From NCBI GenBank assembly GCA_018524725.1, contig JAEUWP010000066.1, positions 1-64,000 of the forward strand: a stretch of DNA of 64,000 bases. Direction: 5' to 3'. The translations under genes and the position numbers were made by a program. Source of the DNA: Podaxis mareebaensis. Lineage: Eukaryota; Basidiomycota; Agaricomycetes; Agaricales; Agaricaceae. Of the stretch, positions 32,675-43,566 are shown piece by piece (within the stretch, counting starts at the first letter, position 1; every line of letters begins with the position of its first letter). The notes under the pieces were generated by a model. That model worked only from the letters and a program-made list of their open reading frames with translations. It was not told where the DNA came from and ran no database searches.

Positions 32675-32921
32675 TTGATTGATTGACCTTGTGTACATAT
32701 GTATCTATTGTACAGTAGCCAACTGTTTTTAACTAAGCTCTAAGTATGCGCGTGTCCCTGAGGCTGTGGTGCTTATGACTCGGGGCTTTGTGTAGCCTTG
32801 TCGGGCATGCGCGTTCCATCATTACAGCTTTGACACATTATGATCCAGTATATTAGCCTGTGTCACAATTGGCGCCCATCCTTAGCTCCTTTATCAACGA
32901 CAACCATCTTACCTTGGACCC

Positions 32922-35426
32922 ATGGCGCAGCTCACACCTATGGAGTCCTTGTTCAGCGACAAGCTTAACAGCAACTACGTTCCCAGTGACGATGAAGTGG
33001 CCGCCATCAAAGAGCTTCTCGTCGAACCTGACCAAAAACTCCAAGACATCACGGGAGAAATCGAAGAAGTCAAGGCACAACTGGACAAGTTGCTCAAGGA
33101 GAGAGAAGATTTGAACGAACAATTGAAAGCGCACAAGGCGCTCCTGTCGCCGGCGCGTCGCCTTCCCCCAGATGTTGTTCAGAAGATCTTCCTTCACTGT
33201 CTGCCAACAGATCGCAACCCAGTCATGAGCAGCAAAGAGGCACCCGTTCTCCTGGGGAGGATCTGCAGCCAGTGGAGAGATATCGCTCTCGCCACTCCTA
33301 AACTTTGGGCGGCAATCCACATCGCCATACCGGCTGACCCGCCTGTGCCAATGCCGTTAGGTGCTGGCGCTCCCCCTCCTCCGCCACAGCCGACCGATCA
33401 CACAACACGGATCCAAGCGATAACGGCTTGGCTCACACGATCTGGCGCCTTCCCACTCTCCATATCTGTGTACAACTCTCGTTTCGACTCTGTGGCTGGA
33501 AACTCTGTTCAACTCTACCTTGATGCCATCTTCGCGTTTGCAACGCGGTGGAGGCACATCCACATGTCTGTTCCACACCAAGTCTGGAACAATTTCCTGC
33601 CTCGAGTTCGGGAGACTGATGTCCCTATACTCGAGAAGGTCTATTTTGATAGCACAATGGGGTATCATGGTGTACCAGGCTCCCCTGGCACGGGATCCAG
33701 AAGGGATAGTGGACTCTTGAAAGCCCCGAACCTCCGTTCAGTTTCGTTAATTCAGTTCGAACCACACATTCTTCACCTCCCTCTTCGCTGGAATCGCCTC
33801 ACCGAACTTAACCTCTCAGGGTCAATTCCAACGTGGCAACCCATTGAAGGTCTTTCTGTTACAGAATCACTTTCTATCCTTTCCCTTTGCCCCAACCTGG
33901 AATACTTCAGCGTTCAACTGTCCCTTGCTGGCTTTACGCCTCTTACCAATGGCGATTATGGCTTGCCAAAGGTGACACTGCGCAAGCTACTTGGGTTATC
34001 GGTTACGGAAACCAATAACGTCGACTCTGCTCCGTTTTTCGAGCACGTAACGGCGCCAAAGCTCCGCCATCTCAAGTTTCGTCGCACCTCACCTAACTCC
34101 TATATCAGTGTGCCCGACCTCACTCAAGCCAACACTCTGAAGGCTATTCATATTGCACTGGCCATGTTCATCCGAAGAGCTGAGGGTCCGATTGAGGAAT
34201 TCGAATTAGACGCGTTGTATATGACCGAGACTGATGTGATGAAATGTTTGTCACTCATGCCCGGACTCAAGAGGTTGTCTCTGTGGAGCTATGGCTCCTC
34301 GGGAGTTGCAGCGAGCCCATATGCGTCGCCAACTATGGCGCCATGGGAGAGTTCGTTGTTCGCTTTCGAGGATAGGCACCTGAAGAGGTTTATACCTGGA
34401 CAGAGTGCCGATGACATGAAGGATAGGTTTGGACCTGACGGCGATATTACTCGACCCATTCCCAATGTCATCCCTCTTGGGGGCTCCTTGTATGGGTATG
34501 CTCTCCCACCAGTCCCTCCTTATATCCCCTCCCCCGATCTTGGGTCATCCACCTATTCGGTGCCACTAGTACCGGTATCTGATACCTCGACTACTTCCAA
34601 CAACGATAACAATTCCACCGATGCTGCCGGTGGAACTGATGATGAAAGGGCGGGTGATACTCCCAGTCTGGATGCAAACGTGGAAGAAGCGAGGTCCGAG
34701 CATAGTGGCGCCAGTGCGGACGCCGGTGCAACCGGCAGCGCCGCAACGGAAGTAGGATCTTCTACAGCCCAAACACCACCGCCGTTGCCTACTTCGTCGC
34801 CTAACGACAAGGGCAAGGGTAAAGGCCGTGCCACGGAGTGGGAGTCACTCGGACTCGATGCAACGACGGACGTCTTTTGCCCACTTCTAGAAGACTTCCA
34901 GTGTTCTGGAGCGGTATTCAGCGACGCCACAATGCTTGCCTTCCTCCGTGCACGATCATCTCTCGCATCCGTACCCGAAGTCGATCCTCATAAGTCTTCG
35001 TTCTCAATTACAGATTCTCCGAAAAGCACTTCCGTTTCTGCTCCATCTTCGTCTTCACCATCACCTCTCCCATCTTCCTCCAAGTTACCTACGTCCTCAG
35101 TTCTGACATCCAGTTATAGTCAGGAACTCGCCCATCTCCGCAGATGCCGCGTTTCATTCTCCATCGGTCGTGAAGAGTCTGACGAGACCAAAGAAAAGCT
35201 TGAGGAAATTCGAAGGGAAACTGGAATGATGTTGGAGGTGCATTATCCGCCCATGCCAGCCTCGGCTTACTATAGGCGGTACTCACCGTATGATGGATTG
35301 CCGAGCGTGCCTGTGTTGGGTGTCGCACCCGGTACTAATCTCAACGGTCCGAACGGGACTATGACTGTGAGCACGAATGGGCTGAGCGGAGAACCTGTGT
35401 TTTTATATAGCGCTGCTTTCCATTGA
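32922..35426 (+). CDS. Large F-box-like protein with N-terminal coiled coil, 834 aa
   Basis: An intronless frame of 834 codons. Residues about 28-75 form a heptad-rich coiled coil (IEEVKAQLDKLLKEREDLNE). The F-box-like motif follows: LPPDVVQKIFLHCLPTDRNP then LLGRICSQWRDIALATPKLW. This coiled coil plus F-box head is the standard layout of the expanded Agaricomycete family. A leucine-rich, LRR-like region occupies the middle (LRHLKFRRTSPNS, MPGLKRLSLWSYG). Residues about 540-640 are a low-complexity Ser/Thr/Asp/Ala insert, and another Ser/Pro-rich stretch lies near 690-730. The predicted role is substrate recruitment in an SCF ligase. Confidence 0.85.
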   Translation: MAQLTPMESLFSDKLNSNYVPSDDEVAAIKELLVEPDQKLQDITGEIEEVKAQLDKLLKEREDLNEQLKAHKALLSPARRLPPDVVQKIFLHCLPTDRNPVMSSKEAPVLLGRICSQWRDIALATPKLWAAIHIAIPADPPVPMPLGAGAPPPPPQPTDHTTRIQAITAWLTRSGAFPLSISVYNSRFDSVAGNSVQLYLDAIFAFATRWRHIHMSVPHQVWNNFLPRVRETDVPILEKVYFDSTMGYHGVPGSPGTGSRRDSGLLKAPNLRSVSLIQFEPHILHLPLRWNRLTELNLSGSIPTWQPIEGLSVTESLSILSLCPNLEYFSVQLSLAGFTPLTNGDYGLPKVTLRKLLGLSVTETNNVDSAPFFEHVTAPKLRHLKFRRTSPNSYISVPDLTQANTLKAIHIALAMFIRRAEGPIEEFELDALYMTETDVMKCLSLMPGLKRLSLWSYGSSGVAASPYASPTMAPWESSLFAFEDRHLKRFIPGQSADDMKDRFGPDGDITRPIPNVIPLGGSLYGYALPPVPPYIPSPDLGSSTYSVPLVPVSDTSTTSNNDNNSTDAAGGTDDERAGDTPSLDANVEEARSEHSGASADAGATGSAATEVGSSTAQTPPPLPTSSPNDKGKGKGRATEWESLGLDATTDVFCPLLEDFQCSGAVFSDATMLAFLRARSSLASVPEVDPHKSSFSITDSPKSTSVSAPSSSSPSPLPSSSKLPTSSVLTSSYSQELAHLRRCRVSFSIGREESDETKEKLEEIRRETGMMLEVHYPPMPASAYYRRYSPYDGLPSVPVLGVAPGTNLNGPNGTMTVSTNGLSGEPVFLYSAAFH

Positions 35427-35625
35427 TGGGTGTCTTGAAAGTGGACCTTGCCTGGGATGATTGTAGGACAGAATTCGCCGACTCTTGTAGAGTGAAAATA
35501 TTTTGGCTACAACTCAAAATTCTTGTTTACTTAGGAAAATATGGGATGTTTTGAGCTTCTCCGGGTTTCAGTCAATTGTCAGGTTATCAGTGGCTGGAGA
35601 AGTGTCTGCATACTGCCCTTGAGGT

Positions 35626-35896
35626 TTAATACAATGACCGATTGGTGCCAGTAACAGCGCCGATATCCTTTCCGGAAACGCGCTGCGCACCAATTTGTCC
35701 AGCAATGCTCTGGATGTTGGCGCCGGCCGGCTGGGAGAGTGAGGGTGTTGCCGACGTCCGACTCCTTGTTATGGATGGACTCGCAACATTGGAAAGTGCC
35801 GATGTCATAGGTGTCCTGCATGCCTTGAACGCCACCTGCCGTGACGGCAGTGAAGAAGGGAAGTGCGGCACAGATGATAGCGAGCTTGGCGAACAT
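35626..35896 (-). pseudogene. Decayed class I hydrophobin
   Basis: Begins with a good signal peptide, MFAKLAIICAALPFFTAVTA, then IGTFQCCESIHNKESDVGN with the paired Cys typical of hydrophobins. After TLTLPAG the frame breaks, and the neighbouring frame continues with GANIQSIAGQIGAQRVSGKD and AVTGTNRSLY before a stop. Compared with class I hydrophobins, Cys positions after GAQ and TN appear replaced by Arg, and the last Cys-Cys block is missing. Few of the eight cysteines remain, so it cannot make a normal rodlet-forming protein. The call rests on pattern similarity, not alignment. Confidence 0.65.
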
Positions 35897-36636
35897 TAAG
35901 TTAATGTGGCGTTCGGATGATGAGCTTTTAAAGGTGAGCTGAGGAGTTGTGAACCGGCGATCGATGGGAGGACTGAGTCGGGTGAGAACGGTTTTTACTG
36001 CCGGATAGAGCATATTTGATATATTCTGCTGGTGAATTCCTTTGCGTTTGAGACCAACAAGAATTTTCCATCGGATAGAGACAAGAGGTGGCTTAGTTCA
36101 GGAGCATCTCGAATAGCCTCCAGATACACTGACGTTGAAGGACTCCAAAAGATCGAACTTCTGTTCGGTGCACGAGGGGCTCTGAATGCTTTCCGTCTGT
36201 TCAGCTCTCTCTTGTCTCAAAGCTGGAGTCATCTCGCCGACAGCTTGAACCAAGCTAGTGGGACGAGACAATACGGGTAACCGTCGGGCTTGGTTTTACA
36301 TTAGAAGGTTTGAGGTTTCCCATCACATCAGGAGAGTTTCTCGGGGTCGCCGATGCCCGAAATCGTGGCCGGTGCATGATTTCTGAGGTCGGTACTGATG
36401 CTAACGTATTGATGTCTAAAAGTCACTGCTGAGCATGCCTGAGGATCCTGATGATGTCCGAGTCACTGGGCCCGAGTTGTCGGTGATGCCGGAAGTCGCT
36501 ATGGACGCCTGAAGGAGCTCTGGTGCAACTTGAGAAGTACGAAAGATTTTGATGCCTTCCGCAGAAGCAAACAGATCCCTGGCACCCATTATGTACTCGC
36601 CATGAACCGGTACCTTATCAACCAATATGAATCCTA
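35897..36636. other. Intergenic, no gene recognised
   Basis: The 740 bases lie between the hydrophobin relic and the MITE. The short frames have no recognisable motif. Confidence 0.45.
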
Positions 36637-36934
36637 TTGACGCACCCCGGTTTGGATGGCACCCCGGTTCGGACGAACATTTGTATGTTGTTCTACACTC
36701 TGTGTAAATTCTCCAAAAAATCATAATAAATGGCTAATAAATAATCAGTCTAATGTGCGTGCATTACTGTACTGAAATATGAGGCGGTTGGAGAGAGCGC
36801 CGAGTGGGGTCAATATCACTCTCTGACACTCTAGCCGAGGAATGCGGTGTCGGGGCTTGAATACCATTGATGAGATCTGGAGACTCACGTCATTCATTTG
36901 AGGACAATAGTCTGGCTGAACCGGGGTGCGTCAA
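36637..36934. mobile_element. 298 bp MITE, deletion derivative of the element at 15545-16366
   Basis: Starts TTGACGCACCCCGGTTTGG and ends GAACCGGGGTGCGTCAA, perfect inverted repeats of 16 or more bases, flanked by TA on both sides (36635-36636 and 36935-36936). Its first 281 bases match the first 281 of the 822 bp element with about ten to twelve differences. Its last 17 match that element's right end. It has no coding capacity, so mobility would need a transposase supplied in trans. Confidence 0.92.
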
Positions 36935-37481
36935 TAGTACCGGAAGGGAGTGTTCAAAAAGTAGACCAAGGAGCGAGTCTACGTTCTATACACATATCTG
37001 CATTCGAGTCTCGTTACCACATAGGCCCCTCTGGCTTAAGAAACGGGTCCAGATACAAATAGAAGACCAGAAAGCACCTCCCGGGCGTGTTCTCACTCGT
37101 GACTTCGACTGTCTCGCCAATCATACACAATGATTTACCCACGCTCATATAATCCAAAAATGGGTGATGTGCTACATACTTATCATAAACGCTCGGAATA
37201 CCAAATGTCTGGAAGCGCCTTGCGTTATGGCAACCCCCCATTTGGTCAATGGCTTAGGGATGTGTGCCGGGTAGGATGATACGTGCCTTCGACAGGGACA
37301 TAGGAATGCACTAATCACTTCCTCCTTCAAAACCTCGATCCTCTGCTGTCAGACCGCCAGATGCCGAATAAGATGGTGATGAGAGATCTGCAACAGCTGA
37401 AGTAATGCGAGGATGAACTGGACTTATAAGCCAAGGACTATTGCTCGCTTTCCCCCAGCAAAGCATAGTGCCTCCGGAACC
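36935..37481. other. Upstream region of the first kinase-like gene, part of a duplication
   Basis: From about 37010 the sequence resembles 39905 onward (for example the ctggctt-aa-aac-gg-t-agataca stretch and tttacccacg), marking the left part of the segmental duplication. The upstream in-frame ATG at 37413 (MNWTYKP) has a counterpart at 40198 (MNRTYRP). Confidence 0.55.
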
Positions 37482-38596
37482 ATGTGCAAACCCTCACATG
37501 CTTGTACACATCCGACCACTCCCTACCGCCTTTCTCTTCACGCAACGGAACAACTTGTCAGACAAGAGCTCCAGTGGTTTGGCGCGTCATCCCATTCAGA
37601 CGTGTTCAGGGGACGGGTTGACCAGCACTTTGTCTCTGTGAAGCGGCTTCGATCCTACAACAATTCCGAGAACGACAGAAGAATGCAGGTAAGCTGGTTG
37701 GTAGTAACCTCAGTTCCGCCATCCTTCTTACAAGGGTTTATAGCTTGGGTATGCATTGCGGTGGTGGAAGGAAGTGGCCTCCCACCCAAACATTCAGCCC
37801 TTTCTAGGCCTCTTGGATAACCCGCATGGTTCTCTTCCTATGCTCGTCACTGCATACATTGATTGGAGCTTGATGGAGTATCTCCGCATACGACCAGAAA
37901 CTGATAAATACATTTTGGTACGTCATCCATGGTTCTGAGAAATTCGCCCGTAATGATCATCATCACAAGGCATACTGTATTGCCTCGGCACTTGAGTATA
38001 TGCACCACCAGAACCCTCCTGTTCTTCATGGGAACTTAAAAGCTGTAAGTGTTAGAATGGTTTTTTTGCTTCTCTCTTGAGCTCACAAGCTGTAAAAGTC
38101 CAATGTCCTGGTCAAACAAAATGGCAGCGTTTACCTTTCTGACATTGGGATCTGCGAGATGATGTACAACAAAGGGCAAACTGGATATGCGATACGTTGG
38201 AGGGCTCCAGAGAGGGTCCTTCAAGACCAATCCCATACTAGGGCATGCGACGTCTGGAGCTTTGGAATGACCATCCTGGAGGTTTGTTCTTGCCTCAGTT
38301 ATTCTATACTTTCTTCATTCACCTTGAGATTATAGATATACACTGGTGTTCATCCATTTGAGTACCTTCCTCACGATGCCAATGTTGTGCTTGCAATGGG
38401 ACAAGAGGAGACTCCCCGACGCCCAGAAAACAACGCAGCACCTGATGATGGCTTCTGGGCATTGCTCTTACAGAGCTGGAGCTATACACCATCTCTGAGA
38501 CCTACAATGCCCACAATTCTATCCTGGATTCGTTTGCTGAAAGAGACCAGTCGAGTTGCTAAATTTCCAGGAGTGTCACGCACTCACCGCGTCTAG
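37482..38596 (+). CDS. Kinase-like protein, predicted pseudokinase, copy 1
   Basis: Four introns of about 50-65 bp. The spliced protein shows the nucleotide-binding region WFGASSHSDVFRGRVDQHF, the VSVKRL lysine, RWWKEVASHPNIQPFLGLLD, and IDWSLMEYLRIRPE. The catalytic loop reads PVLHGNLKASNVLVKQNGS and the metal-site motif YLSDIGI. Downstream are RWRAPERVL (APE), ACDVWSFGMTILE and IYTGVHPFEYLP, ending with a helix-I-like RPTMPTILSWIRLLKE. The order matches fungal tyrosine-kinase-like domains, but HRD is HGN, with the catalytic Asp replaced by Asn (codon 38033-38035), and DFG is DIG. This predicts weak or no phosphotransfer. An upstream in-frame start at 37413 is possible. Confidence 0.8.
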
Positions 38597-40276
38597 TGCG
38601 GGATTTGATTAACACAGTGAATAGCATAGAGCATATGTACTACAAAAATCGTAATCATATGTGTTGTGTAGTTGTTGGTCGGGTCTGGGTTTTGTTTCAA
38701 TTAACTATCTATATTGTATTTTAAGACTTGGGGAGCATACTTATATGGTGTCTTCGCCATATTCTGGTTTGATCTGTTTGAACCCAGTTTTAGATTTGGC
38801 CCCAGGACACTAGCATTTTACCAGAAGTAATATCAAGGGGCCTTCCCACTTTCCTTCGTATTTCATTTCCTCTTCCCTCTGACTCGGCTTGTCAATCAAA
38901 TCATCCGTGGACGGCTTCCCAAGCTCTGAAACGGATTATTTTTTCTACCTTGCAAAAATTAGCGCCGTGCTTCCATTGGCGCACCGGAGAAGATTTCCAT
39001 CCGAACGTTCGGAAATAGCAGAGAGGATGTTGGCCTACGTCATCTGCATTCCCGGATTTTCTCATCTTACCTTATTCCAGTTGATTCTCAGGTCCCAATC
39101 CGTATCGACTACAACCATGTATGTATGACATATGATATATGATCCTCAGTGCCCGGGGCTGATCTCACTCGTACTCATTGACATTCTCGTCAATATCTGT
39201 GCCAATCTTGTTCGAACGTATTAAACCTGCCGAGTTTCGGGGCCGCATCTATCCAGCTGCGAGTCAAGTTACCGGCTTTTCAAGCAGAGCTGAACTTGAT
39301 GGTACCATTAATTTTCGGCACTTGGAAGAGCTCATAAGTACCGCCACGTGCAGGCACCATTACTTCGCGTCAGAGCGCCGTTGAAATGCTCAGATCCGCT
39401 CTACCAACCATGCCTCATGTTGAATTAAAAAGCCGTGAATGGCATCGAAGCGTAGAATGCTCGAAGGTCCTCTGAATCGGATAAATTCACATGCCAGAGA
39501 ACCCCTAGACCAATCCGTGATCCAATCAAGGACAAAGCCGACAACCTGAACATGGTGTTCGAGAAACATTTATTAGTCCAGCATGCACTGTTAAGACCCC
39601 CAAGCGCGAAGAAAATACGAAAAGGCATGTCCTCAGCACTGTGCTCAATGCTAAGCATGAATACAGTTCCGCTGCACCTTGAAAAACAGGAGCTCCCAGT
39701 CCTGCGGAAATGCTCTTATATAAGCCGATGTAGTTATCTCAATGTCTACCAAAACTTGAATAACTTTTAACAACTCCCACTAAAGTCTGTGGTGTACTTT
39801 CCGAGAACGAGTGGATCACTATTAAATATAAATACCCGGAAAGCTCCAAAAGTAGGCCAGGGGGGAATTCCATACTCTACACTCACGTGGTGATACAAGT
39901 CTCATTAGCGTGTAGACCCCCTGGCTTGAAAAACAGATTTGGACACAATTAGAAGAATTGAAAGTACTTCTAGATGTGTTCTGACTTCCCATCCTCCATC
40001 CTCACCCGTTTTACCCACGTTCCCTACATCCGAAAATGGGTGGCGAGGCCCAAGTTCCTGTACGTGAACTCATGAGCTGAGACAAAGTGACAGGCATCAT
40101 ATTTCCCCCCGCTCAAGACCCTTGCCCCCCATCAGATATCAAATACTGATTAAGAGGGGGGTGGGAGAGATCTGCAGCGGCTCAAACAACCGGAGGATGA
40201 ATCGGACTTATAGGCCAGTGAGTATAGCTTTTCCTCTGTCCCCCCTCTCCTCTCAGAGAGTGGTGCGACCGGAACC
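38597..40276. other. Spacer between the tandem kinase-like genes
   Basis: About 1.7 kb. Parts correspond to sequence flanking copy 2, such as the ctcggcttgtca stretch near 38883 and 41910. Single frames here (for example 39425-39658 minus) have no recognisable motif. No gene is called. Confidence 0.45.
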
Positions 40277-41380
40277 ATGTGCAAACCTTCGCGCGCTTAT
40301 CCACGCCTGACCGCCTCCTACCACCTTACCTCTTACGCAACAGAACAGCTCGCCAGGCAACAGCTCCAGTGGTTTGGCACATCACCTCACTCTGATGTCT
40401 TTAGGGCACGACTCAACCGACAATATGTATCTATAAAGCGGTTTCGATCTTACAATAATTCCGAGAATGACAGAAGGATGCAGGTGAGCTGGTGATCATA
40501 ACTTCGACTCCTTTGTTCTTCTTACAACGGCCTACAGCTTGAAGCTGTATTGCGGAGGTGGAAAGAGGTGGCAGTCCACCCAAATATTCAGCCCTTTCTA
40601 GGCCTGTATAACTCAGATCCCGTCCTTGTCACTGTACACATCGACTGGAACTTGATGGAGTATCTCCGCATACGACCACGAGCAGATAAGTATATTATGG
40701 TATGTGGTCTATAGCTCCAGAACAACTGCTCAAAATGATGGCCAACACAAGGCGTACTATATTGCCTCTGCACTCGAGTACATGCACTCACGGGACCCCC
40801 CCGTTCTTCATGGGAACTTGAAAACTGTAAGGGTTAGAGTTATCTATTTACTGCTATTCCGGGCTCACAAGCTGTAAAAGTCCAATGTCTTGGTCGACCA
40901 AAGCAACAACGTTTACCTCTCGGACATTGGGATCGGCGAGATGGTGTACAGCATAGGACAACCTGTATACGGGATACGTTGGAGAGCTCCGGAGAGGGTC
41001 CTCAGAGGTCAATCCCATAATAAGGCCTGCGACGTCTGGAGCTTTGGAATGACCATTTTAGAGGTTGGTCCTCGAACCACCGCTCTTCTATACCTTGTGA
41101 TTCACCTTTGAAATCATAGATGTACACTGGTGTTCGCCCATTTGAGAATCTTCCACACGAGGCAAATGTTGTGCTTGCGATGAGACAAGAAGAGACTCCC
41201 CAACGTCCGGAAGATAACGCCGCGCTCGATGACGGGCTCTGGACCATGCTTCTGCGCACTTGGAGCTATACACCGTCTGAGAGACCCGCGATGTCCATGA
41301 TTCTACCCTGGATCCGTTTGTTGAAAGAGATCAGTCGAGTCGCTGAATTGCCACAAGTTTCATCCACCCACCATGACTAG
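40277..41380 (+). CDS. Kinase-like protein, predicted pseudokinase, copy 2
   Basis: Same exon plan and length as the copy at 37482-38596, starting MCKPSRAYPRLT. Motifs: WFGTSPHSDVFRARLNRQYV, the VSIKRF lysine, LRRWKEVAVHPNIQPFLGL, IDWNLMEYLRIRPR, catalytic loop PVLHGNLKT (Asn codon 40815-40817), SNVLVDQSNNVYLSDIGIGE, RWRAPERVL, ACDVWSFGMTILE, YTGVRPFENLP, and a final RPAMSMILPWIRLLKE. The lysine, APE and F-helix Asp are kept while the HRD Asp is Asn, as in copy 1. Both reading frames remain open despite many substitutions, so the pair has probably been under selection since duplication (inference). Confidence 0.8.
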
Positions 41381-42304
41381 TGCCGACTTTGATTACAACG
41401 GCAAATAGTATAGAGCGTATGTATATATATAATTCCCCTATCATTGAAAGGTTAGGACCTGATAGAGACGTTATGCATATTGTGTATAGCTTGCTTGTGC
41501 AGATAACGCATTGTATTTTCTGAAGAATGGTCTCATTTGGGGATCATCATATAAAATCGTTGGTAGGGTCTGGTTTCATGCTTTCGATCATTCAGGTTCA
41601 ATCCACTTGAATCCACTTCGTATTTTTTTTCCTCACCAGAGGTCAAGGTCGTGCAAGCCTTGTGAGTGACTTTGTCCTAAACGTTGGAAAAAATGAACGG
41701 AGGTGGGTCTCACCACTCACCATTTGTTGGGATTCATCCACGTCTTCATGTTCTCAGACATGTTTATCGTGTTAAAAGCCAGAGTCACTGCGGGAGGTTC
41801 TCGTCCACTCGTATTTGCTGTTGACCTAGGACAATGCCATTTCGTTCCAAGCGATGCCACGGGAATTCCATATTTAACTCTTCATATATGATCTCTCCTT
41901 CATCCTTTCAACTCGGCTTGTCATCAGCACTAGAATCGGATGCGTGACATCCTTTGACATCGGGATGAGTGGAGCACCGCTGGACAGAGTACGGACCCGT
42001 GATCCGATCAAGGCAAAACGTTTTGTATAGCGAGCAATTCACTTTGTGCAATGTCTGATTCTCGGGATCCTTAAGCGTGAAGAAAGTAAGAAAGAGTATG
42101 ATAAGAGACCGAAGGGTACAATGTAGAGTTCTTGCGTCATTACGAACATCATCAGGGAAGTCAGGAGAAAGGGTAGCAAACGCCGGCATTCCAGACTTTG
42201 AAGCTAACTAAAACCAATCAGCCAGACCAAAACTTCACGTGCGCAGGACACGTCCATCCTACAACAATAGGTCATTAATCATGCGCAAACCCAATGCTAC
42301 CACC
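41381..42304. other. Intergenic, no confident gene
   Basis: About 920 bases. A 93-codon minus-strand frame (41908-42189) has no recognisable family and overlaps the end of the duplicated region. I do not call it. Confidence 0.4.
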
Positions 42305-43566
42305 TCAAGCCTGCGACTTCTTGCCGAACCTGAACTTGCTGGCCCAACCAGACTTGGCGGGAGGGCTCTCAGAATCGTTCTTCTCATCAGCAGCGGCCTC
42401 CTCAGCAGCTTTAGCATTGGCGGCCTCAACTGCTGCTGCACCAGCCGCTGCACGCTGGGCACGGCGGTCCTTGGTACGGCCAAGGCAGGTCGAGACACCA
42501 CCGATGAAGAGAAGGATGAAGGCGATGAAGGTGAGCCAGAAACCTGTTTAGAGAAGGAAGCGAGGCCCGTGCGTTAGTCATTTTGTATTAATGAGTGACG
42601 TCAGATGAGTAATGAAATGTGAGGTGAGTGACAAGGTCCGAGACGATAAGGGCTGGGATGAAGAACGCGAAGGCGACGAAGAGGTCATAGTCATGAAGGG
42701 AAGAAGAGAAGCAGGAGTAGTTGTGGAGATTAAACGATTCTGAGGCTTAGACTTACCAGGACTGGTCTTGGTCCTCGCAGCAACGTCGAGCTTCTTAAAC
42801 TGATGCTTAGTCCAAGCGTAAAGCGCGATGTCGATGATGAACGCGATGAAGGTGAGGAGAGACGCGAGCCAGGCTGTCAATGTTGCTATGAGTGCGATGG
42901 TGATATGCTCGGACAAAGCGAGGGCTGTTGCAAGAAGAGAAACGGCGGTGGCTGTTAACGAAGAAGGCAAGAACGTCAGAACTCAGTATTGGCAGGTGAC
43001 GTATAAGGTTAGATCCGGGCGTCCTTCTGGTGGGGTTGATGTGGTATGAATGGGGGAAGCATGGACGTACCAACCGGGTGGACTGCAAGCCCACGAGTCC
43101 AAGGGGCGGAAATAGTCACCTCGTTAGCACGTTCAGGATCTGTCACCCTGATGCTGTAGGCGTAACCTGTTGGGCGGCGGGGTTCAGTAAGCGTGCGGTG
43201 GAAGGGATGATAAGTGGGGTTCGCACCAGTCCTGGCGCAAGTGCGATCATCGTCGCGATTGTAGAAGCATGGTGCCCTGAAGAATATCTCAATAACGGGG
43301 ACTCTCGCGGCGGATATGTTATAATGCGTACCAGACACCAAACTGAGAGAAACTTTGTGAGCAATGACAACGACGGCAAGGACCTAGAGGTAACTTACCC
43401 GTAGTTCTTGCATAACGTTCTGCCCATCCTCAAGTGCGAGTTCGTCAAAGTGTGTACGTGTGATGTCAAGAGCGGGTAGATATGGAAGGGAAATGGAGAC
43501 GATGAAGTTGAGAACAAAGGCAGCGAAGAGGATGGTAACTCCAGGAATGCAGAAGAGTCGAGCCAT
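42305..43566 (-). CDS. SUR7/PalI family membrane protein (Rim9-like)
   Basis: Begins MARLFCIPGVTILFAAFVLN with a first transmembrane helix, then an extracellular loop containing LPALDITRTHF and YSIRVTDPERANEVTISAPW. Three more helices follow: VSLLATALALSEHITIALIA, WLASLLTFIAFIIDIALYAW (followed by TKHQFKKL) and FWLTFIAFILLFIGGVSTCL. The C-terminal tail is charged, with Ala/Glu runs, and ends RFGKKSQA. Four helices with a long first loop and this N-terminus are typical of the SUR7/PalI family, which includes pH-sensing Rim9/PalI and eisosome-associated proteins. Which branch applies cannot be decided here. The gene has several short introns, and the smallest middle exons (around 43250-43400) are approximate. 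Confidence 0.8.

Noticed and set aside
41908..42189. 93-codon minus-strand frame downstream of the second kinase-like gene
   Set aside because: No recognised family and not preserved as a similar frame in the duplicated copy.
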